DNA from: Burkholderia ubonensis subsp. mesacidophila
GTDB lineage: Bacteria; Pseudomonadota; Gammaproteobacteria; Burkholderiales; Burkholderiaceae
Assembly (NCBI RefSeq): GCF_002097715.1
Contig: NZ_CP020738.1
Location: 1,922,001 to 1,986,000, forward strand
DNA: 64,000 bases
Direction of reading: 5' to 3'
Shown here: positions 1-10,568 of the stretch, in pieces
How positions within the stretch are numbered: position 1 is the first letter of the stretch
Layout of the letters: each line of letters starts with the position of its first letter
Notes under the pieces: generated by a model
Database searches by the model: none
Seen by the model: the letters and a program-made list of their open reading frames with translations, nothing else
Told to the model about the DNA's origin: nothing
Program-made: the position numbers and the translations under genes

Positions 1-728
1 TCCGCGGCTACAGCCGCGGCGAGCAGACCCGCTGGCTCGAACACACGCTGCACCACGCATCGAAGGACGACGACATCGACTGGATCGTCGTGCAGATGCA
101 CCAGGACGCGCTGAGCTCGTCGAAGACCGGCAACGGCTCGGACAAGGGCATCCGCGAGGCGTGGCTGCCGCTGTTCGACCGCTACGGCGTCGATCTCGTG
201 CTGTGCGGCCACGATCACGACTACGAGCGCAGCTACCCGGTGCGCGGCTGCAACCACCGCGCGGGCGTCGACGCCGCGACGGGCGAAGTGGTCGACACGC
301 TGCAGCCGCGTCCGGCCGTGCCGGCCGATCCGGCGCGCGCGACGTTCGACACGAGCCACGGGACGATCCACCTGATCCTCGGCGGCGGCGGCACGAGCGC
401 GCCGCTCGACGTGTACGGCGAGAACCCCGCGACGGGCTTCGCGCAGGCGAAGGTGTTCACGAAGCCGAACCGGCCGGTGCCGGGCACAGCGCCGAACACG
501 TTCGTGCGCAAGCCGGCCGACGCGCTCGAGGACGCGGTCTGGTCCGCGCGCCGCGATACCGGCACCGGCTACGGGATCGCGGTGTTCGACCATGATCCGG
601 GCGCGCCGGGCGGCGACACGACGATCACGATGCGCTACTACCACGCGCCGGGCGCGGACCAGCAGCCGACTTCGCAGTACGAGCTGTTCGAGACGATCGT
701 GATGAGCAAGATGCGCCGCGAGCGGTAA
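1..728 (+). CDS. Metallophosphoesterase, purple acid phosphatase-like (3' part)
   Basis: The open frame begins at base 3 with no start, so only the C-terminal part (about 241 residues) is present. It carries the metal-ligand motif GHDHDYERSY and an upstream VVQMHQDAL strand, which are typical of the catalytic metallophosphatase domain of purple acid phosphatase-like enzymes. These are dinuclear-metal phosphomonoesterases, usually exported; the signal peptide would lie outside the window. The C-terminus ends in a beta-rich stretch without extra domains. The gene is followed by a GC-rich hairpin at 740-771. The family call is firm; substrate and exact subfamily cannot be told from this fragment. 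Confidence 0.85.
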   Translation, partial: RGYSRGEQTRWLEHTLHHASKDDDIDWIVVQMHQDALSSSKTGNGSDKGIREAWLPLFDRYGVDLVLCGHDHDYERSYPVRGCNHRAGVDAATGEVVDTLQPRPAVPADPARATFDTSHGTIHLILGGGGTSAPLDVYGENPATGFAQAKVFTKPNRPVPGTAPNTFVRKPADALEDAVWSARRDTGTGYGIAVFDHDPGAPGGDTTITMRYYHAPGADQQPTSQYELFETIVMSKMRRER

Positions 729-739
729 GCCGGCGGCAT

Positions 740-771
740 GCGGGTTGCGCGGCATCACGCGCGCAACCCGC
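740..771 (+). terminator. GC-rich hairpin after the phosphatase gene
   Basis: A 12-bp perfect stem (740-751 pairing with 760-771) with an 8-nt loop begins 12 bases after the stop codon. There is no U-tract, so it may be an mRNA-end hairpin rather than a classical intrinsic terminator. Confidence 0.4.
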
Positions 772-1017
772 CGGCAGGCGACGTCACGATTTCCGAACAT
801 GGAATGCGCCACCCGATCATGCAGGCATCGATAAATAATCCATGCCGGGAGACAAAATAACCTCCCCCTCTGTTAAAAATCCTCCGTATAAATAAAACGG
901 CACACCTGACAAATCAGGCAGCTTGCTTGCCAAAAATCTCCTTGGCAACAATACTGCATTGGCATCGAATAGCTGGGACAGGCCAGCACTTCATGGACGA
1001 CCAAACAGGAGCCGAAA

Positions 1018-1308
1018 ATGTCCAAGCCCTTTGGAATCGCACATCCCGCAGAAAACGAGATCCTTCCTCCAGGCGCCCTGCGCATCCGGGGCTCGGGCCC
1101 TGTCGATTACAAGGTTCAGGCTTGCCTCATGAAAGCGGGAAAAATCGTGACGAATGCCGAATGGACAGTGACGATCGATGCCGACGGAGAATGGAAAGCG
1201 ACTTATCCATCCCTCACCATCGGGGAAGACTGGAGCGTTCACGCATCGCTTATAACAAACATTCCAATCGCACCGGAAAATAAAGCGGTGAATTTCAAGG
1301 TTATATAG
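1018..1308 (+). CDS. Small low-GC hypothetical protein, Ig-like pattern
   Basis: The 96-residue protein starts at an ATG preceded by AGGAG at good spacing. It has alternating hydrophobic strands and a DADGEWKATYPSL segment, which resembles the TVTADADGKW core of bacterial Ig-like adhesin repeats, but only one repeat-length unit is present. No signal peptide or membrane segment is visible. The gene and its flanks (about 780-1420) are clearly more A/T-rich than the neighbours, which suggests acquired DNA. The fold suggestion is inference; the function is unknown. Confidence 0.6.
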   Translation: MSKPFGIAHPAENEILPPGALRIRGSGPVDYKVQACLMKAGKIVTNAEWTVTIDADGEWKATYPSLTIGEDWSVHASLITNIPIAPENKAVNFKVI

Positions 1309-1496
1309 CATTCCAATATCGACGCGAGATTGCTTCTTAACATTCGCCAGAGCGCGTCCTATGCTGACTGAGAGCGAATGGAACATACCGTTCGTTTAAT
1401 CATTTTCATTCCTTGACCGATATCGCACACGTGCTGGCCCGCGCGCCGCGCGCGGTTTGTCGTCGATGCGATTCATGCGCCATTCAGGAGCCGAAC

Positions 1497-2255
1497 ATGA
1501 ACCGGACAACCCGGGCCGTGCTGTGGTGGCTGTGTCTCTTCGTCGCGCCGCTCGTGCTGGCGACGATCGAACTGTTTCATCCTGCCGGGTTCACCCATGA
1601 CCCCGGCATGTTCGATTACCTGTCGAAGCCCGAATACGATCACAACCACGAGGCGCTTGCGTATTTCGGCCCCGCCTGGTGGTTTGCGCTGCACATGATC
1701 CAGACGCCGTGCGTCGTGCTCGTCTGCATCGGGCTCTGGCTGCTCGTCGGCGACGATCCGGGCCCGGTCGCGTGGCTGGCGCGCCTGTCGACCTTCGTTT
1801 TCCTGGTTGCCTATACGGTGCTGGACGCGGTCGGCGGCATCGGGCTCGGCCGCTTGCTGCAGATCGCCGCGCAGATGACGCCGGACCAGCACACGGCCAT
1901 CGCGACGCTGCTCGACAAGTTCTGGGTGGACCGCTGGACGGGCGGTGTCGGGTCGTACATCAGTCTGACCGGGTCGTGGGCGGCGTTTTTCGCGACGGCG
2001 TTCGTCGGGCTCGAACGCTGGTTGCGCCGGCGCAACCGGGCCGCCGTGGTGCTCGGCATCCTGCTCGCCGCAGCGGGCTACCTGTTGCAGATCAGCCATG
2101 CCGCGATGACGGGCCCCGCCGCGTTCGCGTTGCTGACGATCACCGCGCTGGCGATGTATTTCCTCGAGCAGCGCGAAGACGCGAAAACGCCGCAAGCGGC
2201 CGCCGACACCCTCGCCGCGCCGCCGGACACGCGCCAGCCCGAGCTGGGGGCATGA
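1497..2255 (+). CDS. Integral membrane protein, about six TM segments
   Basis: The chosen ATG at 1497 has AGGAG just upstream; an in-frame ATG at 1413 lacks a ribosome site and would add a charged, cysteine-rich tail before the first membrane helix. The 252-residue product has hydrophobic segments near residues 5-26, 58-84, 90-116, 150-174, 180-200 and 204-222, and a charged C-terminus. No catalytic motif is recognised. It stands alone between two unrelated small genes. I do not recognise the family. Confidence 0.7.
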   Translation: MNRTTRAVLWWLCLFVAPLVLATIELFHPAGFTHDPGMFDYLSKPEYDHNHEALAYFGPAWWFALHMIQTPCVVLVCIGLWLLVGDDPGPVAWLARLSTFVFLVAYTVLDAVGGIGLGRLLQIAAQMTPDQHTAIATLLDKFWVDRWTGGVGSYISLTGSWAAFFATAFVGLERWLRRRNRAAVVLGILLAAAGYLLQISHAAMTGPAAFALLTITALAMYFLEQREDAKTPQAAADTLAAPPDTRQPELGA

Positions 2256-2367
2256 GCGCGGCGGGACACGCCGCGCCCAAGACGTCGTGCTCCCGCTCCG
2301 TCGCGGATTCTTAACCCCTTGTTTTCCAAAGGATCGACGCAACGCAAGTCGCGTTAGACTGTCCGTC

Positions 2368-2628
2368 ATGGACACATGCCGTTATTGCCAGAGAATCCGC
2401 GACGAATGGGATTGCCACGGAGACGAATGCCGCCGGGCGATCGCGAAGGCGCTGCGCCGGCAGCGCGCGGGCCTGCCGATGGTGGCCGACCGCATCCGCA
2501 ACGAACTCCCTTCCGGCGCCCCCACCCAGCAGGTGATCGCCGTGCTGTCGCGCCAGCGCCTGCGGGCACGCCGCGGCAACGAGGAACGCCGCGAGCGCAA
2601 GGAAATCGACGACGCCGACAGCGTCTGA
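2368..2628 (+). CDS. Small cysteine-containing hypothetical protein
   Basis: The 86-residue product starts at the ATG at 2368; the longer frame from 2287 has no support. The N-terminus holds the pattern C-x2-C (CRYC) followed by WDCHGDEC, so four cysteines and a histidine cluster in about 22 residues, compatible with a small zinc site. The rest is highly charged with many arginines (RRQRAG, RQRLRARRG), suggesting nucleic-acid contact. No known domain is recognised. Both the zinc and nucleic-acid ideas are inference from composition. Confidence 0.55.
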   Translation: MDTCRYCQRIRDEWDCHGDECRRAIAKALRRQRAGLPMVADRIRNELPSGAPTQQVIAVLSRQRLRARRGNEERRERKEIDDADSV

Positions 2629-2845
2629 CCCGCCCGCCCCCCTGGCTCGGCCCTCCCCCGATCCATGACAAAACGCGCCACAATCATTAGGGACAGACGG
2701 TATTTTTCTCGAAATTATTGACTTACGTGTAACTATCTTTCGCCCAAATCCACGTTTACCCTGAATCCTCCGACGCCTACGATGTATTCAACCGCTTACG
2801 ACATGGTGTCGAACGCGGAAAGCCAAACAAACATCGGAGGTCATC

Positions 2846-3145
2846 ATGAAATCGCTCATCACCGCAGTCGTTGCCGCCACCGCCCTGTCCGCCTCGTTCG
2901 GCGCATTCGCGCAAAGCACCGTGACCCGCGCGCAAGTGCGCAGCGAACTGGTCCAGCTCGAGCAGGCCGGCTACAAGCCGAGCGTGGCAAGCCCGCACTA
3001 CCCGGACGACATCCTGGCCGCGCAAGCCCGCGTGCAGGGCGCCGACAGCACCGGCTATGGCGCGCAGGCCGCACCGGTCGTCCAGGGCGGCGCCCCGGCG
3101 ATCAACGCACGCAACCCGCGCGACTCGGTCTACTTCGGCCACTAA
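2846..3145 (+). CDS. DUF4148 exported small protein
   Basis: The 99-residue protein begins with a clear signal peptide (MKSLITAVVAATALSASFG, cleavage after AFAQ) and continues with TRAQVRSELVQLEQAGY, the core pattern of the DUF4148 family common in Burkholderia and relatives. The C-terminal half contains the short YPDDILAAQARV element also usual in this family. A strong ribosome site (GGAGG) precedes the ATG. These proteins are periplasmic and of unknown function. The gene is monocistronic and followed by a long perfect hairpin. Confidence 0.85.
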   Translation: MKSLITAVVAATALSASFGAFAQSTVTRAQVRSELVQLEQAGYKPSVASPHYPDDILAAQARVQGADSTGYGAQAAPVVQGGAPAINARNPRDSVYFGH

Positions 3146-3182
3146 GTCCGCCGCTGCGCGCCCGGCGTGCAGCCCCGCTCCC

Positions 3183-3214
3183 GCGACAAGCCCGTCCGAC
3201 GACGGGCTTGTCGC
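3183..3214. terminator. Perfect 14-bp hairpin between convergent genes
   Basis: Bases 3183-3196 pair perfectly with 3201-3214 around a CGAC loop. The hairpin lies between the stop of the DUF4148 gene (+) and the stop of the diguanylate cyclase gene (-). It is well placed to end both transcripts, although neither side has a long U-tract. Confidence 0.6.
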
Positions 3215-3226
3215 ATTGGCGAACGC

Positions 3227-4993
3227 CTACGGTGACGCATGCCGCGCGCCGTCCGTGCTCGCGCCGGCGCCGGAAACCAGCTCCTGGTAACGCACGCACG
3301 CGCACTGCGCCGACGCCTTCGCCGCGTACATCGCGGCATCCGCCTTGACCAGCAGCTCCTCGGCCGACGCGCCGTCGAGCGGATACTCGCTGACGCCGAT
3401 GCTCGCACCCACCGCCATGCGCCGCTCGCCGAACTCCAGTTCCTCGGCCATCACGATCTGGATGCGCGACGCGATGTCGCCGATCAGCTCCGGCGTGCGC
3501 ACCCCGGCGATCAGCACGATGAACTCGTCGCCGCCGAGCCGCGCGGCCATGTCGCCGCTGCGCAGCACCAGGTTCAGGCGCTTCGCGACCGCGACGAGCG
3601 TGCGGTCGCCGGCCGAATGCCCGAGCTGGTCGTTGATCTGCTTGAAGCGGTCGAGATCGACGAACATCACCGCGAGCCCTTCGTTGGTCAGCGCCGCGTG
3701 GCGGATCGCGCCGTCGAGCCGCTCCATGAACAGCATCCGGTTCGGCAGGCCCGTGAGCATGTCGTGCCCGGCGAGATGGGTGAGCTCCTGCTGCTTCGCG
3801 CGCAGCATCGTCACCTGCGTGTGGATCTCGACGCGCATGCAGTCGAAACAGCGCGCGAGAATGCCGATCTCGTCCGAGCGCCCGACCGGCAGCCGTTCGG
3901 CGGCGGGATCGTCGAACACGTGCATCGCCGCGCGCGCGAGCACCTGCAGCGGCCGCGTGATCGCGCGCGCGAACAGGATCGCCAGGATCACCGCGAGCAC
4001 GCTCGAGATCAGCACCATCCGGACGATCCGCTCGCCGAGCATGCCGGCCGGCGCCAGCACGTCCGACAGCGGCCGGGCCAGCCCGAGCACGACGAAGCGG
4101 TTGCCTTCGCCGCGGCTGAACGGCGTGCGCGCGAACGCGAGCATCTGCCCGATTGCCTGCTCGGGATCCGCGAGGCCGTTGATCGTCACGTTCGTGCGCG
4201 CCTCGTCGAACAGCGGCCGCGTGACCGGGAAGCTGTCCTGCATCAGCACGCGCCGCCCGCGATCGAAGCCGAACATCTGCGATGGATCGGGATGGACGAG
4301 AAAATCCCCCCACTCGTTCGCGAGATACACGAGATAGTTTTCCGGCAGGTCGCGCTCGAGCCGCGAAAACACGCGCGTCAGTTCGACGTCGATCACGAGC
4401 GCGCCGACCGTCTCGCCAGCCGCATCGACGACCGGCGTGCCGACGCGCAGGATCGGCTGCCCTTCGGCCGCGTGCGAGCCGGTCTCGTGGTTGATCGCGA
4501 TCGGCGACAGGTAGACGTGCCCCGGCGCGGTCGCGAGCGTATCGAATACGTAGGAGAACTGTCCTTTCTCCTGCAATTCGCTCCCCGGCAGCACGACGAC
4601 GCCGCGCGCATCGCGATCCACGCGAATCCGCTCGATCCCGAATTGCGCGCGCGCGATCAGGCGGATCTGCATGTATTCCGGATGATGCGTCATGAAGCTG
4701 TAGTACACCTGCTCGAGCCGCAGGCGTCGTACGGCGCCTGCGTCATTGCCGCTTGCGACGGCCGGCGACGACGGCATCGTCGCGAGCACCAGCGCGTCGT
4801 CGGCGACGTCGCCGAGCGCGGCGGTGAAACGCTGCCCCAGCAGCTGCGTCGACATCAGCAGGCTGTGCTGCGCCTCCTGCACAAGCATCCCGCGATTCGC
4901 GCGGTACGTGTAATAGCCGGTCGCGCCGGACGCGACGACGCCGATGCACGCAAGCAGCACCGACAGCTTCGACGTGAGACCGAGCTTCATCAT
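3227..4993 (-). CDS. Diguanylate cyclase with periplasmic sensor, HAMP and GGDEF
   Basis: The 588-residue protein has a membrane helix at about 8-28, a periplasmic sensor region at about 35-320 resembling a double-Cache domain, a second helix at about 325-345, a HAMP domain at about 346-398 and a GGDEF domain at about 405-565. The active site reads LGGDEF (487-491), with an intact inhibitory site RSGD exactly five residues upstream, so it should make c-di-GMP under product inhibition. No EAL domain is present. The start ATG at 4993 overlaps the stop of the upstream binding-protein gene (ATGA), implying translational coupling and a shared role. The frame stays open further upstream but only as a shadow of that gene. 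Confidence 0.9.
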   Translation of the reverse strand: MMKLGLTSKLSVLLACIGVVASGATGYYTYRANRGMLVQEAQHSLLMSTQLLGQRFTAALGDVADDALVLATMPSSPAVASGNDAGAVRRLRLEQVYYSFMTHHPEYMQIRLIARAQFGIERIRVDRDARGVVVLPGSELQEKGQFSYVFDTLATAPGHVYLSPIAINHETGSHAAEGQPILRVGTPVVDAAGETVGALVIDVELTRVFSRLERDLPENYLVYLANEWGDFLVHPDPSQMFGFDRGRRVLMQDSFPVTRPLFDEARTNVTINGLADPEQAIGQMLAFARTPFSRGEGNRFVVLGLARPLSDVLAPAGMLGERIVRMVLISSVLAVILAILFARAITRPLQVLARAAMHVFDDPAAERLPVGRSDEIGILARCFDCMRVEIHTQVTMLRAKQQELTHLAGHDMLTGLPNRMLFMERLDGAIRHAALTNEGLAVMFVDLDRFKQINDQLGHSAGDRTLVAVAKRLNLVLRSGDMAARLGGDEFIVLIAGVRTPELIGDIASRIQIVMAEELEFGERRMAVGASIGVSEYPLDGASAEELLVKADAAMYAAKASAQCACVRYQELVSGAGASTDGARHASP

Positions 4994-6114
4994 TTGCCGA
5001 AACGCTCCGGCCGATCGCCCGACACGATGCGGCCCCACAGGGCCTCGCGGCGCGCGATGTCCTCGACGGGCTGGATCCACACCAGATGCTGCCGGCCCGC
5101 GTCGAGTTCCGGCGGCGGCGTGAGCGTGTTCGCGAGCCCCTGGCGTTGCGTGAGCAGCGTGCCGATCTCGGGCTCGAGCATGTAGTTGATCCACGCGAGC
5201 GCCAGCTCCGGATGCTCGACGCCACGCGTCATCGCCCAGCAGTCGAGCCAAGCGAGCGCGCCTTCGTCCGGAATCACATAGCCGACGTCCGCGCCGGCGC
5301 GGCGCAGCAGTTCGACCTGCTGCGTGCCGTAGTTGCCGAACATCAGCGCCGCGCGATGCAGCACGAACAGCGCGGTCGCCTCCTCGGGCAGCGTGTAGTA
5401 GGTGAGCAGGTTGCGGCGCAGGTCGATCAGCTTGCGTGTGACGATGCGCGTCTGCGCCGCCGACAGGTGGAACGGATCGGCATAGCCGAGCGCCAGCGCG
5501 GTGAACGAGAAATTGTGCTGCGCGCTGTTGAAGTCGAGCACCTTGCCCCGATAGCGCGGATTCCACAGCTCGAGCATCGAATGCGGCGCGACCGGAATCT
5601 GCTTGCGGTCGTAGATCAGCCCCATCGACGAATACGTGAACGGAATCCCGTATGTCACGGCGCCGCGCGTGAGCCCGCCGATCTTCCCGACCTGCTGGAA
5701 GTTCGGCAGCTGCAGCCGCCGGTTCGGTATCCGCGACAGATCGAGCGGCGCGAGCAGGTTGTCGCGCGCATAGCGCTGGATCTCGGCGGTGTTCGCCGCG
5801 AGCACGTCATAAGGCGGCGGCGAAGCGCTATGCATCCGCGACCATAACGCTTCGTCGGAATCGACGAGCGTCACTTCGACGCGAACATGGAAGCGCGTTT
5901 CGAAAGCGCTGACGACGTCGTTGTCCGCGTAACCCGGCCACGCGAGCACGCGCAAAACGTTTTCGTTTGCGGATTCCGGCGCGGCAATGCCCGCCGGGCA
6001 CGCCACGCCCAACGCCGCTATGACGAGAATCGTGCGCAACGCTACGTTGACCCCGCGCCAACCTGCGCCGATTCCCCTGAACAATCGGACCGAGTCCGCA
6101 CCGCCTGGTTGCAT
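4990..6114 (-). CDS. PotD-like periplasmic substrate-binding protein
   Basis: The 374-residue protein has a hydrophobic export segment at about 26-44 ending in AGIAA. The mature start, VLRVLAWPGYADNDVVSAFE, is the pattern of spermidine/putrescine-type (PotD/PotF) binding proteins. Further family-like stretches include YDVLAANTAEIQRYA, VTYGIPFTYSSMGLIYDR and LALAWINYML. AAGGACAG precedes the ATG. No ABC permease or ATPase gene is nearby. Instead the gene overlaps a membrane diguanylate cyclase gene by four bases, so it more likely acts as a ligand-loaded sensor subunit for that enzyme than in uptake. The ligand (polyamine or other) is inference. Confidence 0.85.
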   Translation of the reverse strand: MQPGGADSVRLFRGIGAGWRGVNVALRTILVIAALGVACPAGIAAPESANENVLRVLAWPGYADNDVVSAFETRFHVRVEVTLVDSDEALWSRMHSASPPPYDVLAANTAEIQRYARDNLLAPLDLSRIPNRRLQLPNFQQVGKIGGLTRGAVTYGIPFTYSSMGLIYDRKQIPVAPHSMLELWNPRYRGKVLDFNSAQHNFSFTALALGYADPFHLSAAQTRIVTRKLIDLRRNLLTYYTLPEEATALFVLHRAALMFGNYGTQQVELLRRAGADVGYVIPDEGALAWLDCWAMTRGVEHPELALAWINYMLEPEIGTLLTQRQGLANTLTPPPELDAGRQHLVWIQPVEDIARREALWGRIVSGDRPERFGK

Positions 6115-6416
6115 TCGACTGTCCTTTTTTCTCTAGTCGATGCGATCGCTTGAGCTTGCTACGAGACCATAAAAAGAATCCCCATGCAATTAGCACTCGC
6201 CGCACGCGGATTCTTTTTTACGGTTTACTTCCGGGAAAATGGAATGATTCGCGATACGTATTTAATTCGATATCCTGATTCGTTGTGCGCACAAACGAAT
6301 CAGGAGCGGTCGGGACAATTGTCCGCGGGAAAATGTGACCGCCTCATTTTGATTGCGTGATGGCTCGCGCGATGCGATCGAACGCGCATCCTTCATACGG
6401 ATCGCATCCTTGCTAT
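6115..6416. other. A/T-rich intergenic region with an inverted repeat
   Basis: This gap separates the binding-protein gene (-) from a decayed regulator. It contains an inverted repeat of 11 bases (AAAAAGAATCC at 6171-6181 and its complement ending at 6218-6219) around a 26-base loop. The repeat could be a bidirectional terminator, an operator, or a relic. No gene is seen. Confidence 0.5.
6171..6219. repeat. Inverted repeat with A and T tracts
   Basis: The arms AAAAAGAATCC and GGATTCTTTTTT are perfectly complementary and are separated by 26 bases. A-tract and T-tract ends allow a terminator reading on either strand, but the long loop is unusual for one. Confidence 0.45.
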
Positions 6417-6657
6417 CTACATATCGATCGGCAACGCGTGCGAATTGCCTCTTTTCGTCAGGCAACCGTCCGGCACGCCAGCCGACTTCAACGCCACGCC
6501 TGCGTGAACTCCGCGTTCACTCGCGACAGGTGCGCGCAATGCCGACGAATGGAAGTGCTCATCGAGCTTGTCCCTCATCGCGGTGACCATGTGCAGCAGC
6601 ACCGCATTACCGGTGGATGCCACGATGCGCAGGTGAAACTGGCGATCCGCCGCCGCT
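6417..6657 (-). pseudogene. Remnant of a GntR-family (FCD-domain) regulator
   Basis: On the minus strand the frame reads ADRQFHLRIVASTGNAVLLH followed by MVTAMRDKLDEHFHSSAL. This matches the middle of an FCD ligand-binding domain, with its typical FH..I...TGN...L element. A stop codon lies directly upstream near 6658, and no winged-helix domain is encoded before it. After about 45 residues the family pattern dissolves and the frame ends at 6417. So only a short C-terminal fragment of a FadR/GntR-type regulator survives. I infer a decayed gene; family assignment is from motif memory only. Confidence 0.55.
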
Positions 6658-6762
6658 CATGCGCGGCCCGAGCGGGCATCGGGGGAGCGGCCCAAGCTTT
6701 CCTTTTGCCGACGGCCATTGGACAATGTGCCCGCTTGCCGCGCCCGGCTCCTGCCTCCTTCG

Positions 6763-8184
6763 ATGAAACGCTACGAAACCCTCGCCCACACGATCGCCGA
6801 CGAGATCCGCAACGGCAACCTCGCGGTCGGCACGCGCCTGCCGTCGCTGCGCCAGATCATCGCGCAGCACGGCGTCAGCCAGTCGACGGTGTTTCGCGCG
6901 TATTACCTGCTCGAGCAATGGGGGCTGATTCGCGCGCGCGAACGCTCCGGCTATTACGTCGCGCCGGGCGCTCGCCCGAGCGCGAAGCGGCGCGCGAGCC
7001 GCGCCGCCGCGACGCGCAAGGTCGACATCAGCGATCTCGTGTTCTCGGTGCTCGACGCCGCGACGCAGCCCGGCATCGTGCCGCTCGGCTCCGCGTTTCC
7101 GGCGCCGCAGCTGTTTCCGCTGCCGCGCCTCGCGAAGTCGATCGCGCAGGCGACGCGGCTCGTCAGCCCGTGGAGCACGGTGGTCGACCTGCCGCCCGGC
7201 AACGAGCAGCTGCGCCGGCAGATCGCGCTGCGCTATCTCGCGATGGGCGTGTCGCAGCCGGTCGACGAGATCGTCGTCACGAACGGCGCGCTCGAAGCGC
7301 TGAACCTGTGCCTGATGGCCGTCACGCGGCCCGGCGACGTGGTGGCCGTCGAGGCGCCGGGCTTCTACGCGGCGCTACAGGCGATCGAGCGTCTCGACCT
7401 GCGGGCGGTCGAGATTCCGGTCGATCCGCGCACCGGGCTCGACCTCGATGCGCTGGCGAACGCGCTCGACCGGCACAACGTGCGTGCATGCTGGTTCATG
7501 ACGAATTTCCAGAATCCGACCGGCGTCACGCTGACGGCGGAGAAGAAGCGCGCGCTCGTCGAGCTGCTCGCGGCGCGCGACGTGCCGCTGATCGAGGACG
7601 ACGTGTACGGCGAGCTGCATTTCGGCCCCGACTATCCGCTGCCCGCGCGCGCGTTCGACCAGCACGGCCTCGTGATGCACTGCAGCTCGTTCTCGAAGAC
7701 GCTCGCGCCCGGCTACCGGATCGGCTGGGCGGCCGCGGGCCGTTATGCGGAGAAGGTGCAGCGGCTCAAGCTGATGACGACGCTGTCGGCGAGCATCCCC
7801 GCGCAGGCCGGCATCGCGAACTATCTCGAGCACGGCGGCTACGACCGCCATCTGCGCAAGCTGCGCGGCGCGCTGCACGGGCAGCTCGACCGGATGGACG
7901 ACGCGCTGCGGCGCTGGCTGCCCGCGGGCGTCGAATGGGTGCGGCCCGACGGCGGGTATTTTCTGTGGCTCGAATTTCCGCAGGCGATCGACGCGATGGA
8001 ACTGCATCGGCAGGCGATCGCGCGCGGAATCAGCTTCGCGCCGGGGCCGCTGTTTTCGGCGGCGCACGGCTTCGAGCGCTGCGTGCGCGTGAATTTCGGC
8101 CATCCGTGGAGCCGCGAGATCGAGCGCGCGATCCGCGTGCTCGGCGAACTGGTGGCGGAGCCGGCGGTGCGCAAGGCGGGCTGA
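6763..8184 (+). CDS. MocR-type regulator (GntR HTH plus aminotransferase-like domain)
   Basis: The 473-residue protein has an N-terminal winged helix (MKRYETLAHTIADEIRNG, then LPSLRQIIAQHGVSQSTV) and a fold-type I aminotransferase domain from about residue 95. The PLP-binding lysine lies in SSFSKTLAPGYRIGW, and NFQNPTGVTL is the usual cofactor-site loop. MocR proteins are PLP-dependent transcription regulators. The start at 6763 is preferred because the winged helix begins there; the upstream ATG at 6718 adds a non-conserved tail. It lies 171 bases upstream of the sirohaem reductase gene on the same strand, so it may control it; that is inference. Confidence 0.88.
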   Translation: MKRYETLAHTIADEIRNGNLAVGTRLPSLRQIIAQHGVSQSTVFRAYYLLEQWGLIRARERSGYYVAPGARPSAKRRASRAAATRKVDISDLVFSVLDAATQPGIVPLGSAFPAPQLFPLPRLAKSIAQATRLVSPWSTVVDLPPGNEQLRRQIALRYLAMGVSQPVDEIVVTNGALEALNLCLMAVTRPGDVVAVEAPGFYAALQAIERLDLRAVEIPVDPRTGLDLDALANALDRHNVRACWFMTNFQNPTGVTLTAEKKRALVELLAARDVPLIEDDVYGELHFGPDYPLPARAFDQHGLVMHCSSFSKTLAPGYRIGWAAAGRYAEKVQRLKLMTTLSASIPAQAGIANYLEHGGYDRHLRKLRGALHGQLDRMDDALRRWLPAGVEWVRPDGGYFLWLEFPQAIDAMELHRQAIARGISFAPGPLFSAAHGFERCVRVNFGHPWSREIERAIRVLGELVAEPAVRKAG

Positions 8185-8355
8185 GCCGGTCGGGCATACC
8201 GCCCGCGCCATCTGCTGCGCCGATTGCGCGCGCATCTGCTGCTTGTTCGCCCGCCCCGCCTTCCCTACCCTGTCCTTCAGTTGCGCAACGCCCGGCAACC
8301 TCCCCAACAAGCGGTGCGCGCCCCGTGCGCCGCCGCTTCCCACGCATCCGACTCC

Positions 8356-10136
<1,781 letters not shown>

Positions 10137-10140
<4 letters not shown>

Positions 10141-10568
10141 TGAACGCACGGCAAATGAACGAACCACAGCGCATCCGGCTGCTGACGCCGGCCGAACACG
10201 ATGACGACACGCGCGACGCGACGCTTGCGATCGCGAACGACGACGAGCTCGAACCGCATGCCGCGCAGATCGCGCAAGCGACGCGCATCGACCTGCAGTT
10301 CCCGGCGTTCACCGACGGCCGCGCATACAGCCAGGCGTACCTGCTGCGCAAGCGCTTCGGGTTTGCGGGCGACCTGCGCGCGACCGGCGACGTGCTGATC
10401 GACCAGTTGCTGCTGATGGAGCGCACCGGCTTCTCGAGCGCGGTGCTCGGCGCGGATGCCGATCCGGAAGATGCGCGGCGCCAGCTCGAGCGTTTTTCCG
10501 GCTTCTATCAGCAGGATGCGCGATCGGCAGCACCCAATTCGCGACGGAACGACATGTCGGAAAGCTAG
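10137..10568 (+). CDS. DUF934 protein, sulfite reductase partner
   Basis: The product is 143 residues, or 142 or 137 if a later in-frame ATG at 10140 or 10155 is used. It contains the family pattern IDLQFPAFTDGRAYSQAYLL, then RKRFGFAGDLRATGDVLIDQ, characteristic of DUF934 proteins that accompany CysI-type reductases in many proteobacteria. Its ATG overlaps the reductase stop (ATGA), so the two are translationally coupled. Its molecular role is not established; an accessory role in sulfite reduction is inferred from constant neighbourhood. Confidence 0.85.
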
